Below the pieces are notes generated by a model. That model was not told where the DNA came from and ran no database searches. It was given only the letters and a program-made list of their open reading frames with translations. Position numbers and translations under genes: made by a program. A stretch of 29,117 bases of DNA from CAZALT01 sp964485515 (lineage in GTDB: Bacteria > Actinomycetota > Acidimicrobiia > Acidimicrobiales > Acidimicrobilacustridaceae), in the NCBI GenBank assembly GCA_964485515.1, contig CAZALT010000024.1, positions 1 through 29,117 on the forward strand. The letters run 5' to 3'. This document shows, one piece after another, positions 28,301 to 29,117 of this stretch; the stretch's first letter is position 1, and each line of letters starts with the position of its first letter.

Positions 28301-28903
28301 ATGGCAGGTGTCGACGAGGTCCCCGAACTGCTGGTCGCGGACGCCGTCGCGTGGCACGACTGGCTCGAGGACAACCACGACAGGTCGGTCGGGGTGTGGT
28401 TGTGCGTGGCCAAGAAGGGCGTGACGGAGCCGACATCACTCCAGATCGCCGACGCGCTGGACGAGGCGCTGTGCTTCGGGTGGATCGACGGCATCCGTCG
28501 AGCGCACGACGACAAGACCTACCGGCAGCGCTTCACGCCTCGTCGCCCGAAAGGCATGTGGTCCGAGCGAAACGTCGGCCACATCGAGCGACTGACCAGC
28601 GAGGGCCGGATGCGTCCGGCGGGCAACGCCGAGGTGGACAAGGCCAAGGCCGATGGCCGGTGGGACGCGGCGTACGCGGGATCCGCGACCCGCACGGCAC
28701 CCGAGGACCTCGCCGAGGCCATCGCCGCGAACCCGAGATCGGCGGCCATGTACGAGATCCTCACGAGTCAGAACCGGTTCGCCCTGATCCACCGCGTCGA
28801 GGAGACGAAGCGGCCGGAGACTCGGGCCCGCCGCATCGAGACCTTCGTCGCCATGCTCGCGGCCGGCGAGACCATCTACCCGCAGAAGCAGAAGCTCGGG
28901 TAG
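28301..28903 (+). CDS. YdeI/OmpD-associated family protein
   Basis: A 200-residue cytoplasmic protein of the YdeI/OmpD-associated family: AVAWHDWLEDNHDRSVGVWL, the family core DALDEALCFGWIDGIRR, FTPRRPKGMWSERNVGHIERL, and a helical C-terminus with YEILTSQNRFALIHRVEETKRPETRARRIE in which the ETKRPETR patch is typical. Members have been linked to bacteriocin or polymyxin tolerance in enterobacteria, but the biochemical role is unclear. TATGCT lies 6 nt upstream of the ATG, again suggesting a leaderless message. Divergent from mec; no operon partner. Confidence 0.85.
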   Translation: MAGVDEVPELLVADAVAWHDWLEDNHDRSVGVWLCVAKKGVTEPTSLQIADALDEALCFGWIDGIRRAHDDKTYRQRFTPRRPKGMWSERNVGHIERLTSEGRMRPAGNAEVDKAKADGRWDAAYAGSATRTAPEDLAEAIAANPRSAAMYEILTSQNRFALIHRVEETKRPETRARRIETFVAMLAAGETIYPQKQKLG

Positions 28904-28908
28904 TGGCG

Positions 28909-28935
28909 TAGGGGTGCCTACCCCGGGCACCCCTA
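28909..28935 (+). terminator. Hairpin terminator after the YdeI-like gene
   Basis: TAGGGGTGCC and GGCACCCCTA pair perfectly over 10 bp with a 7-nt loop, 5 bp after the stop. GGCG before and CGCC after can extend the stem past a 6-nt bulge. No T tract. Confidence 0.6.
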
Positions 28936-29038
28936 TCGCTACGCCCGCGCCTGCCATGCCATCCATCCGTGCGACCGGGCCACCGTGGGAGGAAGTCCAG
29001 CGTGGGCGAGTACGCACGGCGATAGGGTCAGCGATCCC

Positions 29039-29117
29039 ATGGCTTCCACCGCCACCAAGACCGTGGCCACCAACCGACAGGCACGACACGACTACGACAT
29101 CCTCGACACGGTCGAGG
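29039..29117 (+). CDS. smpB: SsrA-binding protein SmpB, 5' end only
   Basis: The first 26 codons read MASTATKTVATNRQARHDYD then ILDTVE, matching the SmpB N-terminus (N-R-x-A-R-H-D-Y-x-I-L-x-x-x-E). SmpB delivers tmRNA to stalled ribosomes in trans-translation. The gene runs off the window end. The N-terminus has a short TATKT extension. TAGGGT (29023-29028) lies 10 nt before the ATG, so the leader would be only a few nucleotides. An ssrA gene often follows smpB but would lie outside. Confidence 0.85.
   Translation, partial: MASTATKTVATNRQARHDYDILDTVE

Overview
The window is about 29 kb of very GC-rich DNA, densely packed with genes on both strands and with many GTG/TTG starts. Gene content points to an Actinomycetota, most likely Acidimicrobiia-like: an IlvX-type TPP enzyme, a transglycosylase-like (Rpf-type) secreted protein, a luciferase-like oxidoreductase of the F420 type, and the block mec - cysM - murI - metallo-beta-lactamase - rph - rdgB, whose order matches the mycobacterial Rv1334-Rv1341 region. 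A run of exactly 100 N (2762-2861) inside a tandem repeat shows that this is a scaffolded draft or metagenome assembly. The taxon is inferred from gene content only.

Layout. 1-2600: IlvX-like enzyme and a secreted Rpf-like protein with a palindrome-rich leader. 2624-2945: tandem 83-bp hairpin repeat broken by the assembly gap. 2965-4937: YaaA-like protein coupled to a zinc-ribbon metallopeptidase. 4959-9020: esterase (-), luciferase-like oxidoreductase (+), a divergent pair of DapB-like dehydrogenase (-) and TetR regulator (+), and a DUF1801 protein. 9178-9252: tRNA-Gly. 9310-13622: five minus-strand genes (zinc-ribbon protein, PaaI-type thioesterase, MFS exporter, DUF1269 protein, lipoprotein). 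14049-14457: tRNA-Lys and tRNA-His (-) and tRNA-Arg (+). 14562-16829: surface subtilase with three SLH repeats. 16941-19532: TRAM/TrmA-family RNA methyltransferase (-) diverging from rpe and a small secreted or anchored protein (+). 19545-21024: clpP (-), tRNA-Leu (+), universal stress protein (-). 26094-21076: six minus-strand genes joined by 4-nt overlaps or a 1-nt gap: murI, metallo-beta-lactamase, rph, rdgB, CPBP protease, membrane protein. 28137-26276: mec, cysM and a 53-residue membrane protein. 28301-29117: YdeI-like protein and the first 26 codons of smpB.

Common themes. (1) About ten genes have a TANNNT-type -10 hexamer only 6-8 nt before the start codon and no visible Shine-Dalgarno, the signature of leaderless transcription; genes inside operons use Shine-Dalgarno sites or overlapping stop/start codons. 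(2) Short GC-rich tandem repeats (6-18 bp) recur in intergenic DNA and at the N- or C-terminal ends of proteins. Three intergenic sites share the core CCGACCTG, and the coding ones have periods that are multiples of three. (3) mec and cysM are adjacent but the sulfur-carrier gene cysO that normally lies between them is absent. No phage, insertion sequence, CRISPR array or toxin-antitoxin locus was found. The most unusual items are the 83-bp array, the cysO-less mec-cysM pair, the extension of the murI-rdgB operon with two membrane proteins, and the GCGAAGC hairpin cluster after cysM.
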